The notes under the pieces: generated by a model
What the model was told of the DNA's origin: nothing
The model's database searches: none
The model's input: only the letters and a program-made list of their open reading frames with translations
Source of the DNA: Gammaproteobacteria bacterium
GTDB taxonomy: Bacteria > Pseudomonadota > Gammaproteobacteria > Thiohalomonadales > Thiohalomonadaceae
Direction: 5' to 3'
DNA length: 64,000 nt
Assembly (NCBI GenBank): GCA_024709225.1
Contig: JANJXC010000027.1
Coordinates: 1-64,000 of the forward strand
Translations under genes and position numbers: made by a program
Shown: one piece after another, positions 54,565-62,841 of the stretch
Layout: each line of letters begins with the position of its first letter
How positions within the stretch are numbered: the first letter of the stretch is position 1

Positions 54565-54650
54565 TGCCTGCCTCCGGGCATGAGAGATTCAAAATTCAAA
54601 ATTCAAAAAAGAACAACGCCGGCTTCTTTCCATTTTGATCTTGAATTCTA
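54565..54650. repeat. AT-rich intergenic repeat-like sequence
   Basis: ATTCAAA repeated in tandem (54588-54606) with a loosely complementary stretch (TTTTGATCTTGAATT) at 54633-54648. Resembles short intergenic filler repeats. No gene. Confidence 0.45.
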
Positions 54651-55121
54651 TTAAACCAGCCACGCGATGCCCTGTAGCACCAGCCAGGCCATCGCCCCAG
54701 CCAACACGTCGTCAAGCATGATGCCGATACCGCCGTGGACGTGACGATCGACCCAACGGATCGGCCAGGGCTTGAGGATATCGAACAGGCGGAACAGCAC
54801 AAAGCCGAGCAGCAGCCACTGCCAGCCGGCCGGTGCGGCAATCATGGTGACGAAATAACCCACCACCTCATCCCAGACGATGGCCGGATGGTCGTGCTCG
54901 CCGAGCGCCTCGGCGGTGTAGTCGCACAACCAGATACCGAGAAAACAGGCTGCCATGACCAGCGCGAGGTAGGCCGGCAGCGTGACCTCGCCAAGCAGCC
55001 AATACAGCGGGACGGCCACCAGCGTACCGAAGGTGCCCGGTGCCTTGGGTGCGAGGCCGCTGCCAAAGCCGAAGGACAGCAGATGGGCCGGATTGCGCAG
55101 CATACGTGCGGAAGGTCGCAT
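54651..55121 (-). CDS. pgpA: Phosphatidylglycerophosphatase A
   Basis: A 156-residue inner-membrane enzyme removing phosphate from phosphatidylglycerophosphate. Family blocks: FGFGSGLAPKAPGTFGTL near 17, the DHPAIVWDEVVGYFV segment near 76 with acidic residues, and FRLFDILKPWPIRWVDRHVHGGIGIMLDDVLAG near 110. ATG 55121 follows the thiL stop by 4 bases. Usual thiL-pgpA pair. Confidence 0.94.
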   Translation of the reverse strand: MRPSARMLRNPAHLLSFGFGSGLAPKAPGTFGTLVAVPLYWLLGEVTLPAYLALVMAACFLGIWLCDYTAEALGEHDHPAIVWDEVVGYFVTMIAAPAGWQWLLLGFVLFRLFDILKPWPIRWVDRHVHGGIGIMLDDVLAGAMAWLVLQGIAWLV

Positions 55122-55125
55122 GGTG

Positions 55126-56097
55126 TCAGCCGAAGTGATCGAAACCGTGGGGAGAGCGTTCCAGCAGCGTACCATCGGGGCGATACAGGCGCAGCCCGGA
55201 TTTGGCCTCGATGCGGCCGATGCAGCGGCAACCGCAGTCCAGCGCCGCGCACGCCTGCTCGGCGGCCGCGCGCCGCGCGGGGGGGACGGTAAAGCAGAGC
55301 TCGTAGTCATCGCCGCCGCCCAGGGCGTAAGGCCAGCGCTCCGCTGCCTCGGGCAGCAGGCGCTGCAGCGCGGCAGAGTACGGCAACTGCGCCAGCTCCA
55401 GCCGCGCACCGACACCGCTGCGCGCGAGGATGTGGCCGAGGTCGGCGGCCAGCCCATCGGAGATGTCGATGGCGGCGCTGGCGATGCCGCGCAATTGCAG
55501 GCCGGCTGCCACGCGCGGCTCGGGCCGATCCAGGCGGGCGCGCAGATAATCGGCATCGACAGCACTGGCACCGCGCTGGCCCAGGGCCAGTTCCAGGCCG
55601 AGGCCGGCATCACCCGGCGTACCGGTGACATAGATCAGGTCGCCATCCCTGGCGCCATCACGGCGTAGTGCGGCGCCCTGCGGCACGAGGCCGTGCAGCT
55701 GCAGGGAGATGACGCGTGGCCCGCGCACGGTGTCGCCGCCCACCAGCTGTACCCGGAAGCGCTCCGCCAGGGCAAACAGGCCGTCGGCAAACCCCTGCAG
55801 CCAGACCTCGTCGGCCTCGGGCAGACTGAGGGCCAGGGTGGCCCAGGCCGGTTCGGCACCCATGGCGGCGAGGTCGCTGAGGCCGACGGCGAGTGCCTTG
55901 TGCCCAACCGCGGCGGCCGCGGTGCCCAGCGGATAGTGATGGCCTTCGACCAGGGTATCGATGGACACCGCCAGCTCCATGCCCTCCGGCACGCGCAGCA
56001 GGGCGCAATCATCGCCCACGCCCAGCGCGACGTCGGCGCGCCGCACGCCGCGAGTGGTGAAGTAACGCTCGATGAGGTTGAACTCGGACAGGCTCAT
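55126..56097 (-). CDS. thiL: Thiamine-monophosphate kinase
   Basis: A 323-residue kinase producing thiamine diphosphate. Visible are LGVGDDCALLRVP near 29, the VSIDTLVEGHHYP motif near 46, GLSDLAAMGAEPAWATLALSLP near 72, VGGDTVRG near 120 and the AIDISDGLAADLGHI segment near 212. ATG 56097 matches the conserved start MSLSEFNLIERYF. Between nusB and pgpA as common. Confidence 0.95.
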   Translation of the reverse strand: MSLSEFNLIERYFTTRGVRRADVALGVGDDCALLRVPEGMELAVSIDTLVEGHHYPLGTAAAAVGHKALAVGLSDLAAMGAEPAWATLALSLPEADEVWLQGFADGLFALAERFRVQLVGGDTVRGPRVISLQLHGLVPQGAALRRDGARDGDLIYVTGTPGDAGLGLELALGQRGASAVDADYLRARLDRPEPRVAAGLQLRGIASAAIDISDGLAADLGHILARSGVGARLELAQLPYSAALQRLLPEAAERWPYALGGGDDYELCFTVPPARRAAAEQACAALDCGCRCIGRIEAKSGLRLYRPDGTLLERSPHGFDHFG

Positions 56098-56127
56098 GGG
56101 AAAGTCCGCAGATATGTCGAATCTTCT

Positions 56128-56207
56128 ACAGGATGAACAAGATGTTCCAGGATGCACAAGATAAAGCCCTATCCTGTTTATCTTGAATAATCTTGTTCGT
56201 CCCGTCC
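56128..56207. repeat. Imperfect inverted repeat of AGGATG-type units
   Basis: GGATGAACAAGAT on the left pairs with ATCTTGTTCGTCC on the right, and CAAGATAAA with TTTATCTTG inside. Repeated AGGATG/CAAGAT units are typical of dispersed intergenic repeats. It lies between nusB and thiL; no gene in the 170-bp gap. Confidence 0.6.
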
Positions 56208-56267
56208 CGGCCTTGGGGATGACGAATCCAGACAGTCGCCGCGAGTGGTGCGCGGTGCGTACGCTGC

Positions 56268-56693
56268 CTAACGCGCCCGCACCTCCGTGGCACGCACCTC
56301 GCGCGCCACCTTGTCCAGCACGCTGTTGACGTACTTGTGGCCCTGCTCGCCGCCGAAGGTCTTGGCCAGTTCCACCGCCTCGTTGATGATCACGCGGTAA
56401 GGGGTTTCGGGACGAAACTTCAGTTCATAGCAGCCCAGGCGCAGGATGGCCCGTTCCACCGGGTCCACCTGCGGCAGCGGCCTGTCGAGCAGCGGCGTGA
56501 GCAGGCCATCCAGCTCGTCCAGGCGTGCCGGCACCTCGTGCAGCAGCTCGTGGAAAAACTCCAGATCGGCCTTGCCCATCTCCCGCTCTTCCAGAAACTG
56601 GGTTTCAATCTCGCCCAGGTTCTGCGCGGTGAGCTGCCATTGATAAAGTGCCTGCACCGCACGCTGGCGGGCACGGCTGCGCGCCTTGCTCAT
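56268..56693 (-). CDS. nusB: Transcription antitermination protein NusB
   Basis: A 141-residue helical protein starting SKARSRARQRAVQALYQWQL, with the RNA-binding basic N terminus, and ending with VIINEAVELAKTFGGEQGHKYVNSVLDKVA, the family signature. It binds boxA RNA with S10 during rRNA transcription. Directly downstream of ribH in the conserved rib-nusB order. Confidence 0.96.
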   Translation of the reverse strand: MSKARSRARQRAVQALYQWQLTAQNLGEIETQFLEEREMGKADLEFFHELLHEVPARLDELDGLLTPLLDRPLPQVDPVERAILRLGCYELKFRPETPYRVIINEAVELAKTFGGEQGHKYVNSVLDKVAREVRATEVRAR

Positions 56694-56744
56694 AATTACC
56701 TCAGAAAAAACTGCAGGATGCCGCCCAGCCATGCCGGGCGCACA

Positions 56745-56765
56745 GCGCGGCGAGGCCGCTCCTAC
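56745..56765. repeat. Partial REP-like repeat end
   Basis: GTAGGAGCGGCCTCGCCGCGC on the minus strand matches the end of the GTAGGAGC repeat family. It supplies the TAG stop of ribH. A full second arm was not found. Confidence 0.55.
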
Positions 56766-57232
56766 ATCTGTCCCAGCAGGTTCACCATCTCGATGGCGGA
56801 AAGGGTCGCTTCGGCGCCCTTGTTGCCCGCCTTGGTGCCGGCACGCTCGATGGCCTGATCGATGGTATCCACGGTCAGTACGCCGAAGGCGACCGGCACG
56901 TTGTGCTGCATCATCACCGCTGCCAGGCCCTTGGTGCATTCACCGGCTACATATTCGAAGTGCGGCGTGCCGCCGCGGATCACCGCGCCGAGAGCGATGA
57001 TGGCGTCGTACTTGCCGGCCTGGGCCATGCGCTGCGCCGCCAGCGGGATCTCGAAGGCACCCGGCACGCGCACGATCTCGATGTTCTTGTCCACGGCACC
57101 GTGACGACGCAGGGTATCGAGGGCACCGTCCAGCAGGCTTTCGACGATGAAGCTGTTGAAGCGGCCCACCACGATGCCGAAGCGGGCGTTGTTGATCACC
57201 ATGCTGCCTTCGTAGGTCTTGATCTCGCTCAT
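56762..57232 (-). CDS. ribH: 6,7-Dimethyl-8-ribityllumazine synthase
   Basis: A 156-residue enzyme of riboflavin synthesis. Blocks: [22 protein letters not shown] near 16, [14 protein letters not shown] near 53, [20 protein letters not shown] near 79 with the catalytic His, and [10 protein letters not shown] near 111. ATG 57232 is chosen by homology. Its TAG stop falls in the REP-like repeat end. Confidence 0.96.
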   Translation of the reverse strand: MSEIKTYEGSMVINNARFGIVVGRFNSFIVESLLDGALDTLRRHGAVDKNIEIVRVPGAFEIPLAAQRMAQAGKYDAIIALGAVIRGGTPHFEYVAGECTKGLAAVMMQHNVPVAFGVLTVDTIDQAIERAGTKAGNKGAEATLSAIEMVNLLGQM

Positions 57233-57277
57233 GATGCTTTCCTTGTTTCCGTTAATTATGTTCGTGCCACGTCTATC

Positions 57278-57352
57278 GTAGGAGCAAATCACATTCGCGA
57301 TTTGCGGGCATCGTACCGTCGACATGCAATCGCGGACACGGTCCGCGCCTAC
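57278..57352. repeat. REP-like 75-bp imperfect palindrome
   Basis: GTAGGAGCAAATC on the left and GGTCCGCGCCTAC on the right with ATTCGCGATT and AATCGCGG inside. Same family as 53858-53924. It overlaps the TAG stop of ribBA. Confidence 0.75.
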
Positions 57353-58461
57353 TCCTGGGAAATGTACTCCACCACTTCCAGACCGAAACCCGGCAGGCCG
57401 TGCATGCGCTTGGGCGAACTCATCACCCGCATGCGGCGCACGCCGAGGTCGAGCAGGATCTGCGCGCCGATGCCGTAGGTGCGCAGGTCCGCCCCCTTGC
57501 CTTCGCGCGGCAGGCTGACGCCCTCGTCCTCCAGCTGGTAGTCCTTGATGTGACGCAACAGCTCGTCGGCGGTCTCCTGCTGGCGCAGCACCACCGCGAT
57601 GCCGCTGCCCTGCCTGGCAATGTACTCCAGGGCACGGTGCAGGGGCCAGCCGCAGTCACTGCGCTGGTTGGCGAACAGGTCGCACAGGGTGTTCTGCATG
57701 TGCACCCGCACCAGGGTGGGTTCGTCGGTGCTGATCTCGCCCTTGACCAGGGCCAGATGCATCTCGCGCTCGATGAGGTCGCGGTAGGCCACCAGCTTGA
57801 ATTCGCCGAACTCGGTGGGCAACTTGCACACCGCCACGCGCTCCACCGTCGGCTCGTTCTGCAGGCGGTACTGAATCAGGTCGGCGATGGTGCCCATCTT
57901 GAGACCGTGTTGTTTGGCGAAGATCTCCAGGTCCGGACGCCGCGCCATGGTGCCGTCTTCGTTGAGGATCTCGACGATCACTGCTGCCGGTTCCAGCCCG
58001 GCGAGGCGGGTCAGGTCGCAGCCGGCCTCGGTGTGGCCGGCGCGGGTCAGCACGCCACCCGGGCGCGCCATCAGCGGGAAGATGTGGCCCGGCTGAACGA
58101 TGTCGGCCGGTCCCGCGTTGGGGGCCACCGCGGTGCGCACCGTGTGGGCACGGTCGTAGGCGGAGATGCCGGTGGTCACGCCGTGCGCCGCTTCGATGGA
58201 CAGGGTGAAGGCGGTGCCGTGCTTTTCGTTGTTGTTGCTCACCATCAGCGGCAGACGCAGCTGCTCGCAGCGTTCCTTGGTGAGGGTGAGGCAGATCAGG
58301 CCGCGGCCGTAGCGCGCCATGAAATTGATGTCCTCGGGACGCACCAGCGAACCGGCCATGATCAGGTCGCCTTCGTTCTCGCGGTCCTCGTCATCCATCA
58401 GAACGACCATCTTGCCCTGGCGGATATCTTCGATGATTTCTTCAGTCGTATTCAGTGCCAT
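57349..58461 (-). CDS. ribB: RibBA-type protein: DHBP synthase with a degenerate GTP cyclohydrolase II domain
   Basis: 370 residues. The N-terminal half (1-200) is an intact 3,4-dihydroxy-2-butanone-4-phosphate synthase: [13 protein letters not shown] near 22 and [16 protein letters not shown] near 140. The C-terminal half has the GTP cyclohydrolase II fold, but where a working enzyme has SEC...RCDCG zinc ligands this has MQN...RSDCG, losing two of three Cys. The EGRGIGL loop is replaced by QETADELL. So only the RibB step is likely catalysed, with RibA activity needed from elsewhere. This matches RibBX-like proteins. Confidence 0.9.
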   Translation of the reverse strand: MALNTTEEIIEDIRQGKMVVLMDDEDRENEGDLIMAGSLVRPEDINFMARYGRGLICLTLTKERCEQLRLPLMVSNNNEKHGTAFTLSIEAAHGVTTGISAYDRAHTVRTAVAPNAGPADIVQPGHIFPLMARPGGVLTRAGHTEAGCDLTRLAGLEPAAVIVEILNEDGTMARRPDLEIFAKQHGLKMGTIADLIQYRLQNEPTVERVAVCKLPTEFGEFKLVAYRDLIEREMHLALVKGEISTDEPTLVRVHMQNTLCDLFANQRSDCGWPLHRALEYIARQGSGIAVVLRQQETADELLRHIKDYQLEDEGVSLPREGKGADLRTYGIGAQILLDLGVRRMRVMSSPKRMHGLPGFGLEVVEYISQE

Positions 58462-58514
58462 TGTCTTGTTCAGTCCGGTGCTCGTTTTTTAATGGTCGCG
58501 CTCTGACGGCGCTG

Positions 58515-59174
58515 TTATTTCAGAAAGCCATGCTGGGCGAGAAACTCCATCGTCATGCCGCCGCCGGACGGCTGCGCTGCCCGCTCGCCCAGCAGCAGAC
58601 GTTCCAGATAGCGGGCAATGACGTCCACCTCGAGATTCACGCGCCGCCCCGGTGCAAAATCCGCCAGGGTGGTTTCCTGCAGCGTGTGCGGCACGATATT
58701 CAGTTCGAACTCTGCGCCCTGCACCGCATTGACGGTGAGGCTGACGCCGTCGATGGTAACGGACCCCTTGGCGGCGATGTACTTCGCCAGTTCCGTGGGG
58801 GCCTTGATACGAAAGCGTACCGAACGGCCGTCACTGCCGCGGCTCAGCACCTCGCCCACACCGTCCACATGCCCGCTCACCAGATGGCCGCCGAGGCGCG
58901 AGGTGGGCGTCAGCGCCTTTTCCAGGTTGACGCGGCTGCCCACGCGCAATTCAGCAAAACTGGTGTGCGCCAGCGTCTCGCCGGACACATCGGCCCAGAA
59001 ACCATCACCCGGCAGCTCCACCGCCGTCAGGCACACGCCGTTGACGGCAATGCTGTCGCCCAGCTGCACATCGCCCAGGTCCAGCACACCGCTGCGGATG
59101 CGCAGGCGGTAATCGACGCCCTGCGGCTGCAGGGCGGCGACCTCGCCGATGGCCTGGATGATGCCGGTAAACAT
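58515..59174 (-). CDS. ribE: Riboflavin synthase alpha chain
   Basis: A 219-residue enzyme with two lumazine-binding repeats, the first starting MFTGIIQAIGEV and containing GDSIAVNGVCLTAV and GDGFWADVSGETL, the second with GHVDGVGEV and GSVTIDGVSLTVN. It dismutates two lumazines to riboflavin. It starts 3 bases after ribD ends and precedes ribBA. Confidence 0.96.
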   Translation of the reverse strand: MFTGIIQAIGEVAALQPQGVDYRLRIRSGVLDLGDVQLGDSIAVNGVCLTAVELPGDGFWADVSGETLAHTSFAELRVGSRVNLEKALTPTSRLGGHLVSGHVDGVGEVLSRGSDGRSVRFRIKAPTELAKYIAAKGSVTIDGVSLTVNAVQGAEFELNIVPHTLQETTLADFAPGRRVNLEVDVIARYLERLLLGERAAQPSGGGMTMEFLAQHGFLK

Positions 59175-59177
59175 GAT

Positions 59178-60296
59178 TTATGCGTTCGCCTTCTGCTCGA
59201 CCCTGGCGGTGATACGCCAGTCCTTGCCCACCGCGCGCAGGTCGGTGACGTTCAGTTCGATGCGCTGCTCCATGCGTTCCATGCCCGGCAGGCGGAACAG
59301 GCCGCGGGCCGCGTCGCCCATCAGGAGCGGCGCCATGTAGATTACCAGTTCGTCCACCAGTCCAGCCTGCAGCATGGCGCCGCTCAGGGTGGCGCCGGTT
59401 TCCAGCAGCACCTCATTCACCTGGCGCGTGGACAACAGCGCCAACGTGCCTTCCAGATCGACGCGGTCGAGGCCGTGCGGCAGGTGCACCACCTCGGCGC
59501 CGGCCTGTTCCAGGCGCTGCCGCGCCGCGCTTTCGTCACAGGCGGTCACCACCAGCACGCCGCCGGGCTGGGCCAGCAGGCGCGAAGATTCCGGCATCGA
59601 CAGGCGCGGGTCCAGCACCACGCGCAGCGGCTGCCGCTCATGCCCCCCCGGCAGCGGAAAGCGCACCGTGAGATTGGGGTCGTCCGCCAGCACGGTGCCG
59701 ATACCGGTGACAATGGCACAGCTGCGCGCCCGCAGACGCTGCACATCCTCGCGCGCCGCGGCGCCGGTGATCCACTTGCTCTCGCCCGAGGCCATTGCGG
59801 TCCGGCCATCCAGGCTCATCTCCAGCTTGCAGCGCACGTAGGGCCGCTCATCGCGCATGCGGCGGATGAAGCCGGGATTCAGCGCTTCGGCCTGGGTCTG
59901 CATCAGACCGGCGGCCACCGCGACACCGGCCTCATGCAGACGCCGCAATCCATTCCCCGCCACCAGCGGGTTGGGATCCTCCATCGCCGCCACCACCCGG
60001 GCCACACCGGCGGCGAGCAGGGCATCCGCACAAGGCGGCGTGCGGCCGTGATGGCTGCAGGGCTCCAGCGTCACATAGGCGGTGGCGCCGCGCGCCTGTA
60101 CACCGGCCTGGGCCAGCGCATGCACCTCGGCATGGGGACCGCCGGCGATCTCGTGCCACCCCTCGCCCACCACCGCATCGTCCTTGACGATGACGCAACC
60201 GACACGCGGGTTGGGCGTGGTGGTGTACAGGCCGCGCTCCGCCAGTTGCAGGGCCCGGGCCATATAGGCGTGATCGGCAGCGGAAAACTCAGACAT
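59178..60296 (-). CDS. ribD: Bifunctional riboflavin deaminase/reductase RibD
   Basis: 372 residues: an N-terminal deaminase (1-145) with zinc site HAEVHAL near 50 and PCSHHGRTPPCADAL near 77, and a C-terminal reductase (150-372) with KLEMSLDGRTA, KWITG and VLLETGATLSGAML. It converts the pyrimidine intermediate from the GTP cyclohydrolase step. ATG 60296 is one base after the nrdR stop. Both domains look complete. Confidence 0.96.
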   Translation of the reverse strand: MSEFSAADHAYMARALQLAERGLYTTTPNPRVGCVIVKDDAVVGEGWHEIAGGPHAEVHALAQAGVQARGATAYVTLEPCSHHGRTPPCADALLAAGVARVVAAMEDPNPLVAGNGLRRLHEAGVAVAAGLMQTQAEALNPGFIRRMRDERPYVRCKLEMSLDGRTAMASGESKWITGAAAREDVQRLRARSCAIVTGIGTVLADDPNLTVRFPLPGGHERQPLRVVLDPRLSMPESSRLLAQPGGVLVVTACDESAARQRLEQAGAEVVHLPHGLDRVDLEGTLALLSTRQVNEVLLETGATLSGAMLQAGLVDELVIYMAPLLMGDAARGLFRLPGMERMEQRIELNVTDLRAVGKDWRITARVEQKANA

Positions 60297-60300
60297 CGGA

Positions 60301-60807
60301 TTATTTTTTATCCCCATCGAGCAGGGTGAGCTGACTGCGCTTCACCTGGGCCGGCGGCTCGTTCTGCAGGCGCTCGATCTCCTCGCGGAAGGCATTCACA
60401 TCCTGGAAGCGGCGATACACCGAGGCGAAACGCACGTAGGCCACCTCATCCAGTTCGCGCAACTCCTCCATCACCCACTCGCCCACCAGGCGCGTCGGCA
60501 GTTCACGCTCGCCGCTGCTGCGCAGGCGATGCAGGATGCGGCTGATGGCGGCCTCGATGGCCTCGGTGCCTACCGGGCGTTTCTCCAGTGCACGCAGGAA
60601 ACCGGCGCGCAGCTTGTCCTCATTGAATGGCTCACGCACCCCGCTCTGCTTCACCATGCGCGGCATCACCAGCTCGGCAATCTCGAAGGTGGTGAAACGC
60701 TCGCTGCAGGTCAGGCACTCGCGCCGGCGCCGCACGGCATCGCCGTCATTGGCCAGACGCGAGTCGATGACCTTGGTGTCGGGGGCGTCGCAGAAGGGGC
60801 AGCGCAT
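60301..60807 (-). CDS. nrdR: Transcriptional repressor NrdR
   Basis: A 168-residue regulator of ribonucleotide reductase genes: a zinc ribbon (CPFC near 3, CLTC near 31, in [17 protein letters not shown]) then an ATP-cone domain ([27 protein letters not shown]). It binds NrdR boxes when dATP is high. Between glyA and ribD, the typical gammaproteobacterial order. Confidence 0.97.
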   Translation of the reverse strand: MRCPFCDAPDTKVIDSRLANDGDAVRRRRECLTCSERFTTFEIAELVMPRMVKQSGVREPFNEDKLRAGFLRALEKRPVGTEAIEAAISRILHRLRSSGERELPTRLVGEWVMEELRELDEVAYVRFASVYRRFQDVNAFREEIERLQNEPPAQVKRSQLTLLDGDKK

Positions 60808-60811
60808 CGCT

Positions 60812-60875
60812 AAGTTCCAAGTGGCAAGTTACAAGTTGCAAGATTTCTATCTTGTCACTTGCAACTTGATACTTG
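60812..60875. repeat. Inverted repeat of CAAGTTGCAAG units
   Basis: CAAGTTGCAAGAT (60833-60845) pairs with ATCTTGTCACTTG (60849-60861) at 11 of 13 positions, with further AAGT/ACTT units on both sides. A hairpin between glyA and nrdR on the minus strand, without a clear T run. Confidence 0.6.
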
Positions 60876-62132
60876 TTACTGGCCGTAAACCGGCAGACGC
60901 TTGCACACCTCGAGCACCTTGGCCTTCACCTGCGCGATAACGGCGGCGTCGCCGCGCGCATCGATCACGTCGCAGATCCAGCCGGCCAGTGCGGTGGCCT
61001 CGGCCTCCTTGAAGCCGCGGGTGGTGATGGCCGGGGTGCCGATGCGGATGCCGCTGGTGACGAAGGGCGACTGCGGGTCGTTGGGCACCGAGTTCTTGTT
61101 CACGGTGATGTAGGAGTTGCCCAGCCAGGCATCCACATCCTTGCCGGTCAGACCCTGCTTGATGAAGCTGACCAGGAACAGGTGGTTGTCGGTGCCGCCG
61201 GACACCACATCGAAGCCGCGCTCGATGAAGACCTTGGCCATGGCGCGGGCGTTGACCACCACCTGCTGCTGGTAGGTCTTGAACTCCGGCTGCAGCGCTT
61301 CCTTGAAGGCCACCGCCTTGGCGGCGATGACGTGCATCAACGGGCCGCCCTGGATACCGGGGAACACCAGCGAGTTGAGCTTCTTCTCCAGGTCCGGGTT
61401 GGACCTGGCGAGGATGATGCCGCCACGCGGGCCGCGCAGGGTCTTGTGGGTAGTGGTGGTGGTGACATCGGCGATCTGCACCGGGTTGGGGTACACGCCC
61501 GCCGCCACCAGGCCGGCGACGTGGGCCATGTCCACGAACAGGAAGGCACCCACCTTGTCGGCGATGGCGCGGAAGCGCTGCCAGTCGACCACGCGGGAGT
61601 AGGCGGAGAAACCGGCGACGATCATCTTCGGCTTGTGCTCCAGGGCCAGCGCCTCGACCTGGTCGTAGTCGATCTCGCCGGTCTTCTCGTTCAGGCCGTA
61701 CTGCACGGAATGATAAATCTTGCCGGAGAAGTTGACCTTGGCGCCGTGGGTCAGGTGGCCGCCGTGGGCCAGGGACATGCCCAGTACGGTGTCGCCCGGC
61801 TCCAGCAGCGCCATGTAGACGGCGGCATTGGCCTGGGAACCGGAGTGGGGCTGCACGTTGGCGTAATCGGCGCCGAACAGCTGCTTGGCGCGGTCGACGG
61901 CCAACTGCTCGGCCACGTCGACGTATTCACAGCCACCGTAGTAGCGCTTGCCGGGGTAGCCTTCGGCGTACTTGTTGGTCAGGGAAGAGCCCTGGGCCTC
62001 CATCACGCGCGGGCTGGCGTAGTTCTCGGAGGCGATGAGTTCGATGTGCTCTTCCTGGCGCACCCGCTCCTGCTCCATCGCGTTCCACAGTTCGTCGTCA
62101 AACCCGGCAATGTGCATCTGCTTGGTAAACAT
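60876..62132 (-). CDS. glyA: Serine hydroxymethyltransferase
   Basis: A 418-residue PLP enzyme interconverting serine and glycine with tetrahydrofolate. Blocks: [21 protein letters not shown] near 29, [19 protein letters not shown] near 54, [13 protein letters not shown] near 94 and the PLP-lysine in [14 protein letters not shown] near 224. ATG 62132 is chosen by homology, with AGGGG before it; the frame stays open far upstream by chance. The upstream 200 bases hold no recognised riboswitch. Confidence 0.97.
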   Translation of the reverse strand: MFTKQMHIAGFDDELWNAMEQERVRQEEHIELIASENYASPRVMEAQGSSLTNKYAEGYPGKRYYGGCEYVDVAEQLAVDRAKQLFGADYANVQPHSGSQANAAVYMALLEPGDTVLGMSLAHGGHLTHGAKVNFSGKIYHSVQYGLNEKTGEIDYDQVEALALEHKPKMIVAGFSAYSRVVDWQRFRAIADKVGAFLFVDMAHVAGLVAAGVYPNPVQIADVTTTTTHKTLRGPRGGIILARSNPDLEKKLNSLVFPGIQGGPLMHVIAAKAVAFKEALQPEFKTYQQQVVVNARAMAKVFIERGFDVVSGGTDNHLFLVSFIKQGLTGKDVDAWLGNSYITVNKNSVPNDPQSPFVTSGIRIGTPAITTRGFKEAEATALAGWICDVIDARGDAAVIAQVKAKVLEVCKRLPVYGQ

Positions 62133-62340
62133 CCGGTATCCCCTGGCAAAATCGGTAGAAGAATCAGAAATATGCACGCCGGCCCATGCACCGGCGGAAA
62201 GGGTACGAATATTACCCGATCCGGGCCGATATTGCATGGTATGCCCCGGAGAGGTGCCGCCGGCCACCCCGCCCCCGGAAATCGCCATTTTGCCTCTGTT
62301 GCCCTTGAGGGGAGCGTTCATTAGGGGTGGAATACGGGGC

Positions 62341-62841
62341 ATGAGCACCCGCATTCCACCCGCACTCAAGTGGCTAATCGATAAGCGCGCCAGGCTGGAC
62401 GCAGAGATACGGCGAACGGAAGCCTCGCTGGCGAAGGCGAAAAAGCTGGTGACCGAGTTGTCCCGTCTGAAGCGCAGCTTGGCAGCCATCGACCAGACGA
62501 TCGCCTTACATGAGATAAAGGTTGATGTCAGCCTTATCCAGCCGATAAGGAGCCAATACGTTCGGATCAACCTGCCCCACGGCGAACTCACTAAGTCGAT
62601 CTTGATGTGCTTGCGCCTATACGCAGGGGAGCGCCCCATCTGCACATTAGAAATTGTTTCTTTTATCGAAGCGCGCTACGCCGATCTTGGCGCTACACCC
62701 GAGCGGCGGTCGCGCCTATCTCGATCAGTTCATTACCGGATTAAAAACCTTGTTAGAGAGGGGGTCGTTCAGCGTCATCACAGTCCAACATCGAACGGTT
62801 ACGGGCTATGGAGCTTGTCGCCGGATGGCGATGAAAGCTGA
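62341..62841 (+). CDS. Hypothetical protein with N-terminal coiled coil
   Basis: A 166-residue protein: a coiled coil at about 13-60 ([19 protein letters not shown], then [19 protein letters not shown]), followed by a part resembling a winged-helix domain ([24 protein letters not shown], then [17 protein letters not shown]). I do not recognise the family. Its codons are less GC-biased than the neighbours. Its stop falls within a few bases of the likely end of the IS1595-type element, so the natural C terminus may have been cut. Confidence 0.55.
   Translation: MSTRIPPALKWLIDKRARLDAEIRRTEASLAKAKKLVTELSRLKRSLAAIDQTIALHEIKVDVSLIQPIRSQYVRINLPHGELTKSILMCLRLYAGERPICTLEIVSFIEARYADLGATPERRSRLSRSVHYRIKNLVREGVVQRHHSPTSNGYGLWSLSPDGDES

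Noticed and set aside
60873..62324. 483-codon plus-strand open frame opposite glyA
   Set aside because: Antisense shadow of glyA.
62133..62340. Possible glycine riboswitch before glyA
   Set aside because: The paired aptamer core motifs were not found on the minus strand.
62133..62645. N-terminal extension of glyA (open frame to 62645)
   Set aside because: No homology of the extension to serine hydroxymethyltransferases, the ATG at 62132 has a ribosome site, and the extension overlaps the opposite-strand gene at 62341.
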